60,867 nt of DNA. Origin: UBA7239 sp035430165 (GTDB taxonomy: Bacteria > Pseudomonadota > Gammaproteobacteria > Pseudomonadales > UBA7239). The stretch covers positions 1 to 60,867 of the forward strand of contig DAOMGE010000014.1 in the NCBI GenBank assembly GCA_035430165.1, given 5' to 3'. Positions 1 to 7,554 of the stretch are shown here, piece after piece (positions within the stretch are counted from its first letter, which is position 1; every line of letters starts with the position of its first letter). The position numbers were made by a program, and so were the translations under genes. Below the pieces are notes generated by a model. That model did no database searches and was not told where the DNA came from. It saw only the letters and a program-made list of their open reading frames with translations.

Positions 1-3
1 TAA

Positions 4-417
4 TTACCCGAATAGATGGCTGTAACGCTGCCAGAGTGACAGTGTCTTGAGTTGAAGTTGCATGCACTTGTGCCTTGCATTCACCTGCAACCGGGGCTGC
101 CAGGCATGGACTGGCGGGATGGCAGGCCTGAGCTGGACTACCGTTTCACATTCAGCAGTGAGCAGGGTTCTGGCAGTCAATAATGCGATATTGCCGGCCT
201 TTAGCCAGAGATCCTTGCCGCGTGTATCGGTGAGCCACAGGCAGCCACGGACAACATCCAGCTGGCATCCTTCGCCGTCACTTAACATCCAGCCGGTTGG
301 CAGGTTAAGTTCCAGAAAATTTTCCGCCACCGTCAAGGCGGGATAACTGGCCACAAAAATACCCGGCCCTGTTTTTATCGGTGTATCGGCAGGCAGTGTG
401 GTTGGCAGGGCATTCAT
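4..417 (-). CDS. DUF2917 domain protein
   Basis: A 137-residue soluble protein with no signal peptide or membrane segment. The central part (about residues 35-85) has the pattern of DUF2917: a run ending in RGCLWLTD, followed by DLWLKAGN. The family has no known biochemical function; members are small cupin-like proteins. The gene is divergent from the MocR-type regulator at 615, with about 200 bases between them. DUF2917 genes are often found beside such regulators, so it may be a regulatory target, which is inference. No clear ribosome-binding site precedes the ATG. The reading frame is complete, with its stop codon at bases 4-6. Confidence 0.75.
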   Translation of the reverse strand: MNALPTTLPADTPIKTGPGIFVASYPALTVAENFLELNLPTGWMLSDGEGCQLDVVRGCLWLTDTRGKDLWLKAGNIALLTARTLLTAECETVVQLRPAIPPVHAWQPRLQVNARHKCMQLQLKTLSLWQRYSHLFG

Positions 418-478
418 GGGCGTGTGCTATGCGTTGCGAGTGTCAGCATCCTAGAAGACTATGGTTACCAACTCCCGT

Positions 479-530
479 CACAGTTCTGTGAGCGAATCAC
501 GCACTGTAATGGTCTGCACACCAGTACAGT
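479..530. promoter_or_regulatory. inverted repeats in the divergent DUF2917/mocR intergenic region
   Basis: Two inverted repeats lie between the divergent genes: CACAG-TT-CTGTG at 479-490, and ACTGTA at 503-508 facing TACAGT at 525-530 with 16 bases between. The position is right for an operator shared by both genes. No convincing -35/-10 pair was resolved, and MocR sites are often direct repeats, so this is only a candidate. Confidence 0.3.
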
Positions 531-614
531 ATCGATCAACTCGCCGTGACTGTGCCTGTACGCCATTCCGTGCCGGGATATAGACTGTCGTTCCCCGTTG
601 AGGGAGATACACCC

Positions 615-2048
615 ATGATTCCGATTGATCGACAGTCCCGCGTGCCATTGGGCGACCAGATCGTAGACCAGTTTTCGCACCGCATCGCCAGTGGCCAGTT
701 GGTGAATGGCTTGCGGCTGCCTTCCATACGCCAGCTGGCCAGCCGGCTCGGTGTCAGTGCCTACACGGTCGTGAATGCCTATGACCGTCTGATTGCACTG
801 GGTGTTATCGAGGTGCGCGCTGGCAGCGGCTTTTATGTGAAGCGCCAGCGGGATCAGCAGACACCGACAGAGCTGGCACTCAACTCGGGTGGGGACGTGG
901 ATGTGCTGTGGCTGGCCAGGCGGATTCTCCAAGCAGGCCCCGGACAGATTCCGGCAGGCAGTGCGTTTGTACCCGCGCATTGGGTGGAGGACGTTTTATC
1001 ACCGGCCTTTGTTGCCAAGGCGCTACGGGCTAGACCCGCATCGGTGACAGCGCAACCGCAAGGATTGCCGGAGTTGCGTGAGCAACTCGCACTCAAGCTG
1101 AACAGCGCCGGCATTGCGGCAGACCCGGCCAGCATTCTGGTCACGTTCGGCGCCAGCCACGCCATCGACCTGATCGTGCGCACGCTCACCGAGCCTGGCG
1201 ATGCCGTACTGGTCGAAGATCCGGTGTATTACGTCCTGCTGGATCATTTGCGCGAAGCCGGTGTGAAGATCATTCCTGTGCCACGCACGCCGGACGGACC
1301 GGATCTCGAAGCGCTGGAAGCGGCGTGTCGCGAACATCATCCCAAGTTGTTTTTCATCCAGCCGTTGTTGCACAACCCGACCGGCTGGAGTGCGACGCCT
1401 GCCAGCTTGCACCGTGTGCTGGAAATGGCAGAGCGATTTGATTTTTTACTGGCTGAAGACGATATCTATGCCGACATGCATCCGGGTAATCCGGTGCGGC
1501 TGGCACAACTTGCCGGCCTGAACCGCGTCATCCACTATTCCAGTTTTACCAAGGTGGTGAACCCGGCCTGGCGTGTGGGTTATCTCGCCGCGACACCGCG
1601 TTTGATTGAACTCATGACTGCCGAGAAAATCCGTTCTGTGCTGACGGGTTCCATGGTTGAAGAAACGGTTCTGGCGGAACTGCTGCGTTCCGGTCGTTAC
1701 CGCAAGCATCTGCAAACCCTGCGCACCAAACTGGCTGCTGCACGACCGCGTGCGACACAGTTACTCAACAGCGTTGGTCTGCGAGTCGTGGACCCTGCCG
1801 ATTGCGGGATTTTTCTCTGGGCTGAAATGCCGCCCGGTATCAATGTGGATGCACTGGTGCGCGATGCATTTGATGCGGGTATTTTGCTGGCCAAGGGGCA
1901 ACTGTTCTTTGCTTCAGATGCACCGAGTGCACACCTGCGTTTCAATGTGGCAACGTGCACGGATGCGCGTGTGATCGAGTTTCTGCAAAGCAGGCTGCAG
2001 GCAGCACCCGATAACGTGGTGGCACTGCCATCGCGCCATGCCCTATGA
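615..2048 (+). CDS. MocR/PdxR-type GntR regulator fused to a fold-type I aminotransferase
   Basis: A 477-residue PLP-dependent transcription factor. Residues about 1-75 form a GntR winged helix (RQLASRLGVSAYTVVNAYDRL region). The rest is an aminotransferase-like domain with HNPTG, the EDDIYAD stretch (PLP-ring Asp and Tyr) and SSFTK, whose lysine at about residue 313 would bind PLP. Such proteins sense amino acids or PLP and usually control a neighbouring gene. A GTG at 546 would lengthen the protein by 23 residues, but the ATG at 615 has a GAGGGAG ribosome site at good spacing and starts where the family normally starts. The divergent DUF2917 gene is a possible target (inference). Confidence 0.88.
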   Translation: MIPIDRQSRVPLGDQIVDQFSHRIASGQLVNGLRLPSIRQLASRLGVSAYTVVNAYDRLIALGVIEVRAGSGFYVKRQRDQQTPTELALNSGGDVDVLWLARRILQAGPGQIPAGSAFVPAHWVEDVLSPAFVAKALRARPASVTAQPQGLPELREQLALKLNSAGIAADPASILVTFGASHAIDLIVRTLTEPGDAVLVEDPVYYVLLDHLREAGVKIIPVPRTPDGPDLEALEAACREHHPKLFFIQPLLHNPTGWSATPASLHRVLEMAERFDFLLAEDDIYADMHPGNPVRLAQLAGLNRVIHYSSFTKVVNPAWRVGYLAATPRLIELMTAEKIRSVLTGSMVEETVLAELLRSGRYRKHLQTLRTKLAAARPRATQLLNSVGLRVVDPADCGIFLWAEMPPGINVDALVRDAFDAGILLAKGQLFFASDAPSAHLRFNVATCTDARVIEFLQSRLQAAPDNVVALPSRHAL

Positions 2049-2101
2049 ATCCAGTCATCCGCATTGCAAAAACTGATCACTAACCCCGATGGAGAAACCG
2101 G

Positions 2102-2752
2102 ATGAACATTTACAGCTTTGCCACCTTTAATCTCACCAAACTCCTGCTAACGGCAGAAGAGCTGGGAATGCCCTACGAATTACACCTGCTTGACCCGATG
2201 AAAGGGGAGCATAAATCACCAGAGCATCTTGCCAGGCACCCCATGGGCAAAGTGCCTGCGGTCGAGATCAATGGCCAATATTATTTTGAAAGTAACTCGA
2301 TCTGCAGGCTGATGGCGGAACTGAACGGCAATAAACTCTATGGCAATAGCCCGGAAGAACGCGCGCATATTAACGAATGGATCGACATGATCGGTTACCA
2401 CATTGGCCGTTGGCTGACGGTGTATTTTTTTGAAGAGTTGGTAAAGCCTATTTTGATGAAAGGCCAGACACCCAGTGAAACTGCGCTCAAGGAGGCTGCT
2501 GATTTTCTCAGGCAGCAATTACCTGTGCTGGAACAAGCATTAAGCAAACACACATTTATTACAGGCAACAAGATAACCATTGCTGACACTATCGGCTTCA
2601 GCATGCTGGATATTGCCGAATACACCAGCGCGGATTTAAGTGCCTATCCCCATATCAGAGAATGGTACAACGCTATCAAAGCCCGGCCATCTTATAGTCG
2701 CGCCATGGCAAAAATGCCGCAAGGAAAAATGTTTGCGGCGTTCGGGAAATAG
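2102..2752 (+). CDS. glutathione S-transferase family protein
   Basis: A 216-residue cytosolic protein of standard GST length. The N-terminal thioredoxin-like domain (about 1-80) contains the cis-proline motif GKVPAVEI and the glutathione gamma-glutamyl contact ESNSI. The all-helical C-terminal domain carries the N-capping region ITIADTIGFSMLDIAEY. It should conjugate or reduce small electrophiles with glutathione, but the substrate cannot be read from the sequence. It follows the MocR gene by about 50 bases with a GGAG before the ATG, and a strong terminator follows, so the two may share a transcript. Confidence 0.88.
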   Translation: MNIYSFATFNLTKLLLTAEELGMPYELHLLDPMKGEHKSPEHLARHPMGKVPAVEINGQYYFESNSICRLMAELNGNKLYGNSPEERAHINEWIDMIGYHIGRWLTVYFFEELVKPILMKGQTPSETALKEAADFLRQQLPVLEQALSKHTFITGNKITIADTIGFSMLDIAEYTSADLSAYPHIREWYNAIKARPSYSRAMAKMPQGKMFAAFGK

Positions 2753-2761
2753 TCATCTACG

Positions 2762-2796
2762 CCCGGCAGAATGGATAATTCCGCCGGGTTTCTTTT
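2762..2796 (+). terminator. rho-independent terminator after the GST gene
   Basis: CCCGGC at 2762-2767 pairs with GCCGGG at 2783-2788. The stem continues inward as GAAT/ATTC after one mismatch, with a GGAT loop. TTTCTTTT follows directly. It sits 10 bases after the GST stop codon. Confidence 0.8.
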
Positions 2797-2816
2797 ATAT
2801 GCGAAAAATCTGACAG

Positions 2817-3527
2817 ATGAATAACGATCCGTTCAGTGACAAAGATATCGTCGAGTCCTGGTGCAAGAATGTAGAGCCGTGGACTGCTGCAGTACGCGAT
2901 GGGCAAATCGAAAGTCGCAAGCAGGTGACGGATCAAGCCATCATCGATGCACTACTCAGCTGCTCACCGGCTTCTGTGCTGGATATTGGGTGCGGAGAAG
3001 GGTGGCTGGTACGTGAGCTGTGTGCCAGAAAAATCCGGGCTATTGGCGTGGATGCTGTGCCGGCATTTATTGAAGTGGCCCGGCACACAGGTGGCGGCGA
3101 TTTTCATGCGATTTCTTATGAGGACATTGCATCGGGAAAACTGGATATTTCTGTTCATGTAGTCGTATGTAACTTCTCAATGCTGGGACGGGAATCCGTT
3201 GAGGCCCTATTCCGGGCAATCCCGTCTTTGCTGGAGCCGCAGGGTGTGTTGATTGTCCAAACCTTGCACCCGGTGATGGCCCGCGGCAGTCTGCCGTACC
3301 AAGATGGTTGGCGGGCAGGCACATGGGCAGGCTTCAGTGCCGATTTTACCGATCCGGCGCCCTGGTATTTCAGAACCATGGACAGCTGGACCAGCTTGTT
3401 CACAGAATGTGGTTTCTGGCTTCGTGAAGTGCGTGAACCTGTTAACCCGCAAACACTGAAGCCGGCTTCGGTCATTTTTATTGCTGAAAAAATGAAAGAT
3501 AACGTCGCTGCACAGGTAAGCCAATGA
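2817..3527 (+). CDS. class I SAM-dependent methyltransferase
   Basis: A 236-residue Rossmann-fold methyltransferase. Motif I, VLDIGCGEGW, lies at about residue 53, followed by an acidic end of strand 2 (AIGVDA) and a motif IV-like VVCNFSM. The later part has the aromatic-rich stretch typical of small-molecule or lipid methyltransferases. The substrate is unknown. Its stop overlaps the start of the downstream DUF2798 gene (ATGA), so the two are translationally coupled. No clear ribosome site precedes the ATG. Confidence 0.85.
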   Translation: MNNDPFSDKDIVESWCKNVEPWTAAVRDGQIESRKQVTDQAIIDALLSCSPASVLDIGCGEGWLVRELCARKIRAIGVDAVPAFIEVARHTGGGDFHAISYEDIASGKLDISVHVVVCNFSMLGRESVEALFRAIPSLLEPQGVLIVQTLHPVMARGSLPYQDGWRAGTWAGFSADFTDPAPWYFRTMDSWTSLFTECGFWLREVREPVNPQTLKPASVIFIAEKMKDNVAAQVSQ

Positions 3528-3757
3528 TTGACAGAAAATATCACCGGGTTGTGTTTTCATTTTTTATGTCATTGCTGATGTCCTGCATCATGTCTTTTGT
3601 CATCAGTGTTTTTAATGTCGGACTCGTCAGTAACATTATTGGTATCTGGTTGAGGGCATGGGCTTTTGCATTTTCTGTGGCTTTCCCGACGATCATGATG
3701 ATTTCACCACTCGTCCATAAACTGGTGAGCCTGGTTCTGAAAGAAGAAAATCATTGA
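3524..3757 (+). CDS. DUF2798 small membrane protein
   Basis: A 77-residue protein with two hydrophobic helices (about 10-33 and 43-67) joined by a short loop. The spacing and the Ser/Met-rich first helix (FFMSLLMSCIMSF) match DUF2798, a family of two-helix inner-membrane proteins without assigned function. The ATG overlaps the methyltransferase stop by four bases, so it belongs to the same operon. No terminator is visible after it. Confidence 0.75.
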   Translation: MIDRKYHRVVFSFFMSLLMSCIMSFVISVFNVGLVSNIIGIWLRAWAFAFSVAFPTIMMISPLVHKLVSLVLKEENH

Positions 3758-3800
3758 GAGTGAGAATCCATTCAATACGGTGGTTATGTCTGGAGGACAG

Positions 3801-3965
3801 ATGTACAACCAGGCTTTGAAATTCTGGTTTGAGGAGATCAATCCCCGCACGGGGTGGGTGTCGGATCCTGAATTTGATCAAGCCACAGGCAGGCGCTGCG
3901 ATAGAAGCCGTTTCGTAACAAATCAAATTGTTGGTGTTAACGCAGGTATAAAAATAAGGGCCTAA
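3801..3965 (+). pseudogene. N-terminal remnant of a DUF924 protein
   Basis: Only 54 codons remain. The start has a good ribosome site (GGAGGA) before the ATG at 3801. The first 27 residues match the beginning of DUF924 proteins: ALKFWFEE, then WVSDPEFDQ. Full-length members are about 180-200 residues, and after this point the similarity is lost and a stop follows. It lies just beyond the 3' end of the tRNA-Arg gene, a usual place for integration and deletion. I interpret it as a truncated relic; expression is possible but function unlikely. Confidence 0.6.
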
Positions 3966-3974
3966 GTTACAGAC

Positions 3975-4009
3975 GAAAAAAAGGCCTAGAGGGTTAGCTC
4001 TAAGCCTTT
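3975..4009 (-). terminator. terminator of tRNA-Arg
   Basis: Read on the minus strand, AAAGGCTTAGAG pairs with CTCTAGGCCTTT (one mismatch, six-base loop), and a run of T follows (A run at 3975-3982 on the plus strand). It lies right after the encoded CCA of the tRNA. Confidence 0.8.
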
Positions 4010-4017
4010 GATTTATA

Positions 4018-4094
4018 TGGCGCGCCCGGAGAGATTCGAACTCCCGACCACCTGGTTCGTAGCCAGGTACTCTATCCAGCTGAGCTACGGGCGC
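4018..4094 (-). tRNA. tRNA-Arg (anticodon ACG)
   Basis: A full cloverleaf of 77 bases. The acceptor stem GCGCCCG/CGGGCGC is perfect, the D arm contains AGCTCAGCTGGATAGAGT, the anticodon stem is CCTGG/CCAGG around loop CTACGAA (anticodon ACG), and the T arm contains GGTTCGAATC in the form GAGTTCGAATCTC. The 3' CCA is encoded at 4018-4020. The anticodon A would be edited to inosine to read CGU, CGC and CGA. Confidence 0.97.
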
Positions 4095-4106
4095 TCAGGG
4101 GCGCGT

Positions 4107-4135
4107 AATATATGAGCTGTGCCGATTGGAGTCAA
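4107..4135 (-). promoter_or_regulatory. sigma-70 promoter of tRNA-Arg
   Basis: On the minus strand TTGACT (4135-4130) and TATATT (4112-4107) are separated by exactly 17 bases. The bases between the -10 box and the start site are GC-rich (ACGCGCCCC), as in stringently controlled stable-RNA promoters. Confidence 0.8.
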
Positions 4136-4214
4136 CATGCATCCTCCTGAATGCGTGGATTAATATTGCAAGGGAATTCAAGGCTCGTTGTTGGCGTGGG
4201 GAAACGGGTTCACA

Positions 4215-4243
4215 TTGCAAAATACCAGCGCATAACCCATAAT
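4215..4243 (+). promoter_or_regulatory. candidate sigma-70 promoter upstream of the 69-residue gene and polysaccharide locus
   Basis: TTGCAA (4215-4220) and CATAAT (4238-4243) are 17 bases apart, 35 bases before the ATG at 4278. It could drive the small gene alone or read on into the polysaccharide operon, since no terminator is seen between them. Confidence 0.45.
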
Positions 4244-4277
4244 TTCGCAGCCTGATTGGGGGCGGAGGAGGATTAAC

Positions 4278-4487
4278 ATGTCTGACCATTTTAAAGCGAC
4301 AATCAATGACTTACAGAAAATTCTAGCAGAACATGAAGACGCTGCCAGAAACACCAAGAACCTCATAAACCAGCTGAGTGAAGTGTTCGGCAGACCCCCT
4401 GTCTACACCGATATGGTAGACAACAATAGCGCGGGTGGTACAGCTTCAAGTGGCAGCCGAGTGAAGCAATTGCCCCCATTTATCTGA
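4278..4487 (+). CDS. small hypothetical protein (69 aa)
   Basis: A 69-residue protein preceded by a very good ribosome site (GGAGGAGG) and a candidate promoter. The first 40 residues are predicted helical and charged (DLQKILAEHEDAARNTKN); the end is Gly/Ser-rich. There is no signal peptide or membrane segment. I do not recognise a family. About 150 bases separate it from the phosphatase gene that opens the polysaccharide locus, and a link to that locus is unproven. Confidence 0.55.
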   Translation: MSDHFKATINDLQKILAEHEDAARNTKNLINQLSEVFGRPPVYTDMVDNNSAGGTASSGSRVKQLPPFI

Positions 4488-4635
4488 TCTTTTGCCTGTC
4501 CCTCATACTGGCGGGGATGGGTGATTGTTTGGCTTCAGTGGCTTTTTGGCTGGGGCGCTTGTTTTTATCATCATCTGCCATGTGGGGTCGTCTTTTTCGA
4601 GATGACCTGTTGGTGGTTTTGTCACGGGGGGCGGC

Positions 4636-5073
4636 GTGTTTAATAAAATTCTGCTTGTCTGCGTGGGCAATATCTGTCGCAGTCCGATGGCTGCCTTCCT
4701 GTTTCGCACCGCGCTTGCCGACAAGGGCTACAGTATCACTTCTGCTGGCGTAGCCGCCCTGGTGGGCGAGCCCATGGATCCCATGGCTCACCAGATACTT
4801 GAGGAATACGGATTTGAAGATTCCAGCCATCGTGCAGTGCAACTTACCCGCTCCCACGTGCAGGATGCTGACCTGATTCTCGTCATGGACAAGAAACTGA
4901 TCGACGAAGTTCTCCGTATTGGTCCGGAGGGACGTGGTAAAACATTCACGTTGGGAAGATGGCAGGGAGACAGGCCAATTCCCGATCCGTACAAACAATC
5001 GCACGCCATGTTTGAGCATACTTTCGTCCTGATACACGAGGCTGTTGGCGCGTGGATAAAGCATCTGAACTGA
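4636..5073 (+). CDS. wzb: low-molecular-weight protein tyrosine phosphatase (Wzb-like)
   Basis: A 145-residue cytoplasmic phosphatase of normal length. The active-site loop CVGNICRS (C-x5-R-S) is at residues 9-16, and the general-acid aspartate lies in DPYKQS near residue 115. In group 1-type capsule and exopolysaccharide systems this enzyme removes phosphate from the C-terminal tyrosines of the Wzc kinase, whose gene follows by 28 bases. The start is GTG at 4636 with a G-rich ribosome site and matches the family N-terminus. The symbol is by analogy with Escherichia coli; etp or ptp would also fit. Confidence 0.92.
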   Translation: MFNKILLVCVGNICRSPMAAFLFRTALADKGYSITSAGVAALVGEPMDPMAHQILEEYGFEDSSHRAVQLTRSHVQDADLILVMDKKLIDEVLRIGPEGRGKTFTLGRWQGDRPIPDPYKQSHAMFEHTFVLIHEAVGAWIKHLN

Positions 5074-5101
5074 TCTGAATAGATTAAGGAACTATAACGC
5101 T

Positions 5102-7498
5102 ATGAATGCAAAGCAACCTGTCACACAACAATCAGATGACGTAAATCTGCTGGATTTGTTGGGTGTCGTGCTCGACTACAAACAGTTCATTGTCGCAGTT
5201 GTGGCTTGCTTTGCATTCGTTGGCATTTTGTATGCCATGTTTGCAGCGCCTGTGTACCAGGCAGCAGCTTTGTTGCAGATTGAAAATAAAAAAGCTGGGC
5301 TTGCCGGTCTTGAAGGTTTGTCTGAGTTAACCGGTAAAGCGCCGGAAGCTATCACAGAAATTGAATTGATCAAGTCGCGCTGGGTGGTCGGGAAGGCAGT
5401 TGATAATCTTCATCTGGATATCGCTGTTACACCAAGTCGCTTTCCGTTGTTGGGTAATCTGATTGCACGCAAATATTTACCTAAACGCGAAGGTGATGTG
5501 GCAGAGAGTCCGCTTTCATTCCTGACAGGTTACGACTGGGGTGGTGCAGGGTTAACTGTTGGTCGTCTGGAGTTGCCTGATTATCTGATGGGCAAAAAAT
5601 TGCTTTTGATAGCTAATGGTAAGCATATGTACCAGCTCAGGTACAAAGATGAATTGTTACTTACAGGCAGCATCGGCGAGCTGGTTAGCAAAAACGGTGT
5701 ATTAATTCAGGTTGATCGCCTTCTTGCCAATCCAGATCAGAAGTTTACGGTTGTCAAAAGCGCTCGTCTGTCGATTATTGATATGTTTCGCGGTCAGCTG
5801 GCTGTTGCGGAGCGTGGGAAAAACACCGGGATAATTGGCATGTCACTTGAAAGTCCTGATCCTGCTTTTGCCAAGCGCGTGCTGGATGAAGTGGCCAGGC
5901 AGTATGTACAACAGAATATCGAACGCATGTCAGCAGAAGCAGCCAATGGCCTGAAGTTCCTGAAAGAGCAACTGCCGCAGGTACAGAAAGAGATGGAGCG
6001 GGCGACAGATGCGTTGAACAAGTATCAAGTTACTTCAAAGTCGGTTGATATCAGTATTGAAACCACCGCAGTACTGGATCAGATAGTCAAACTTGATACC
6101 AGCATTTCGGAACTTAAACTGAAACAGGTTGAGATGGATACCCGGTTTACCCGCGAGCACCCGGCTTATCAGACACTGCTGAGTCAGCTTAATGAAATGC
6201 AGGCGAAGAAAAAAGATCTGGAAAACAAAGTATCTGATTTGCCAGAAACGCAGCAGGAACTACTGCGTCTGAATCGCGATGTGCAGGTGAGCACGCAAAT
6301 CTATACGCAGTTATTGAATAAATCACAAGAGCTGGATGTACTGCGAGCCGGCACAGTAGGCAATGCCCGTATCATTGATACCGCAGAGGTGGATGTATCG
6401 AAACCAGTCAAACCCAAGCGCAGCCTGATTGTGCTGCTGAGCTTGCTATTGGGTGTCATAGTGTCGACGGCATTGGCGGGGCTGCATGTGGCGCTCACGC
6501 GCGGCATTGAAAATCCGGGTGACATCGAAGAGCTGGGCATTGAGGTGACGGCTACTATTCCCTATAGCGAGTTGCAAACTGCGGATGAGGAAAAACTGGG
6601 TGAGTCCGCAAAAACCTTGCCGCTGCTAGCGATCACACATCCTACGGATCCGGCGATGGAGGCCATTCGCAGCTTGCGTACCAGCCTGTATTTCACCTTG
6701 CAGGAAGCGCCGAACAATATCGTCATGATATCCGGCCCTAGCCCGCTGGTGGGCAAGACTTTTATTTCCGCCAACATGGCAGTGATGATGGCGCAGGCTG
6801 GCAAGAAAGTACTGTTGATTGATGCGGATATGCGCAAGGGTTACATGCACAAGTTTTTCGCGCGCGCAGACAGTGATATAGGCAAAGCGGGACTCTCCGG
6901 TGTCTTGTCAAAAAATGCATCGCTGGAAGATTCTGTGATGCCAACAGTGGTGGAAGGGCTTGATTTCATGCCGCGAGGTTCAGCACCGGACAACCCGTCC
7001 GAATTGCTGCTTGGTGCTCGCTTTAGCCAGCTGCTGAAGCATGTTTCCACTGCATATGACGTCATCGTTGTGGATACACCGCCAATTCTGGCCGTGGCCG
7101 ATGCAATTATTGTCGGTAAGCAAGCGGGTAGTAGCTACATCGTCACCCGCTTCAGCAAAAACCCGGTGGGTGAGGTTCAGGCAACCATTAAACGCTTTGA
7201 AGCGAATGGCATCAAAATCAATGGCGCTATTCTCAATGCCACCCAGAAACGCTCGCTGTCGTATTACGGTTACCAGAAATACAGCTACGGTAACTATCAT
7301 TACAACTACTCCAATGCCGGTACAGATACAGATACAGATGCAGGACAGGTTCCCGCCATTGCTGGTTTGCTTGAAGATATTGTTTTATTTGGTAACAAGG
7401 CCCTGAAACATGGCAAAAAAGCCAGTTATCGTGCCAGGGAACTGATGAAGGATGTGCCTGAATTGGCTAAAAACAAGTTGGGTAATCGCAGGAAATAA
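5102..7498 (+). CDS. wzc: Wzc-like polysaccharide co-polymerase and tyrosine autokinase
   Basis: A 798-residue inner-membrane protein. Residues about 29-50 are the first membrane helix, followed by a Wzz-type periplasmic domain with a long coiled coil (about 280-420). The VSKPVKPK segment precedes the second helix (about 440-462). The cytoplasmic BY-kinase domain has Walker A GPSPLVGKTF (about 544), Walker A' LLIDADMRKG (about 570) and Walker B VIVVDTPP (about 653). A cluster of eight tyrosines (YYGYQKYSYGNYHYNY) lies at about 720-736. It controls chain length and export with Wza. Unlike E. coli Wzc, the tyrosine cluster is not at the end: about 60 further, mostly basic residues follow. Confidence 0.93.
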   Translation: MNAKQPVTQQSDDVNLLDLLGVVLDYKQFIVAVVACFAFVGILYAMFAAPVYQAAALLQIENKKAGLAGLEGLSELTGKAPEAITEIELIKSRWVVGKAVDNLHLDIAVTPSRFPLLGNLIARKYLPKREGDVAESPLSFLTGYDWGGAGLTVGRLELPDYLMGKKLLLIANGKHMYQLRYKDELLLTGSIGELVSKNGVLIQVDRLLANPDQKFTVVKSARLSIIDMFRGQLAVAERGKNTGIIGMSLESPDPAFAKRVLDEVARQYVQQNIERMSAEAANGLKFLKEQLPQVQKEMERATDALNKYQVTSKSVDISIETTAVLDQIVKLDTSISELKLKQVEMDTRFTREHPAYQTLLSQLNEMQAKKKDLENKVSDLPETQQELLRLNRDVQVSTQIYTQLLNKSQELDVLRAGTVGNARIIDTAEVDVSKPVKPKRSLIVLLSLLLGVIVSTALAGLHVALTRGIENPGDIEELGIEVTATIPYSELQTADEEKLGESAKTLPLLAITHPTDPAMEAIRSLRTSLYFTLQEAPNNIVMISGPSPLVGKTFISANMAVMMAQAGKKVLLIDADMRKGYMHKFFARADSDIGKAGLSGVLSKNASLEDSVMPTVVEGLDFMPRGSAPDNPSELLLGARFSQLLKHVSTAYDVIVVDTPPILAVADAIIVGKQAGSSYIVTRFSKNPVGEVQATIKRFEANGIKINGAILNATQKRSLSYYGYQKYSYGNYHYNYSNAGTDTDTDAGQVPAIAGLLEDIVLFGNKALKHGKKASYRARELMKDVPELAKNKLGNRRK

Positions 7499-7554
7499 TG
7501 CCGGCCCGGCTACGGAATTTCAGAAGTAATTCTCTGTATGGAGAACATTGACTG

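Noticed and set aside
503..530. ACTGTA-N16-TACAGT as a LexA box (a similar CCTGTA-N16-TACAGG is at 41906-41933)
   Set aside because: LexA sites have CTG and CAG ten bases apart; here the distance is twenty, and neither neighbour is an SOS gene.
4480..5064. 194-codon open frame on the minus strand
   Set aside because: Antisense to the well-supported phosphatase gene, low-complexity product, no family match.
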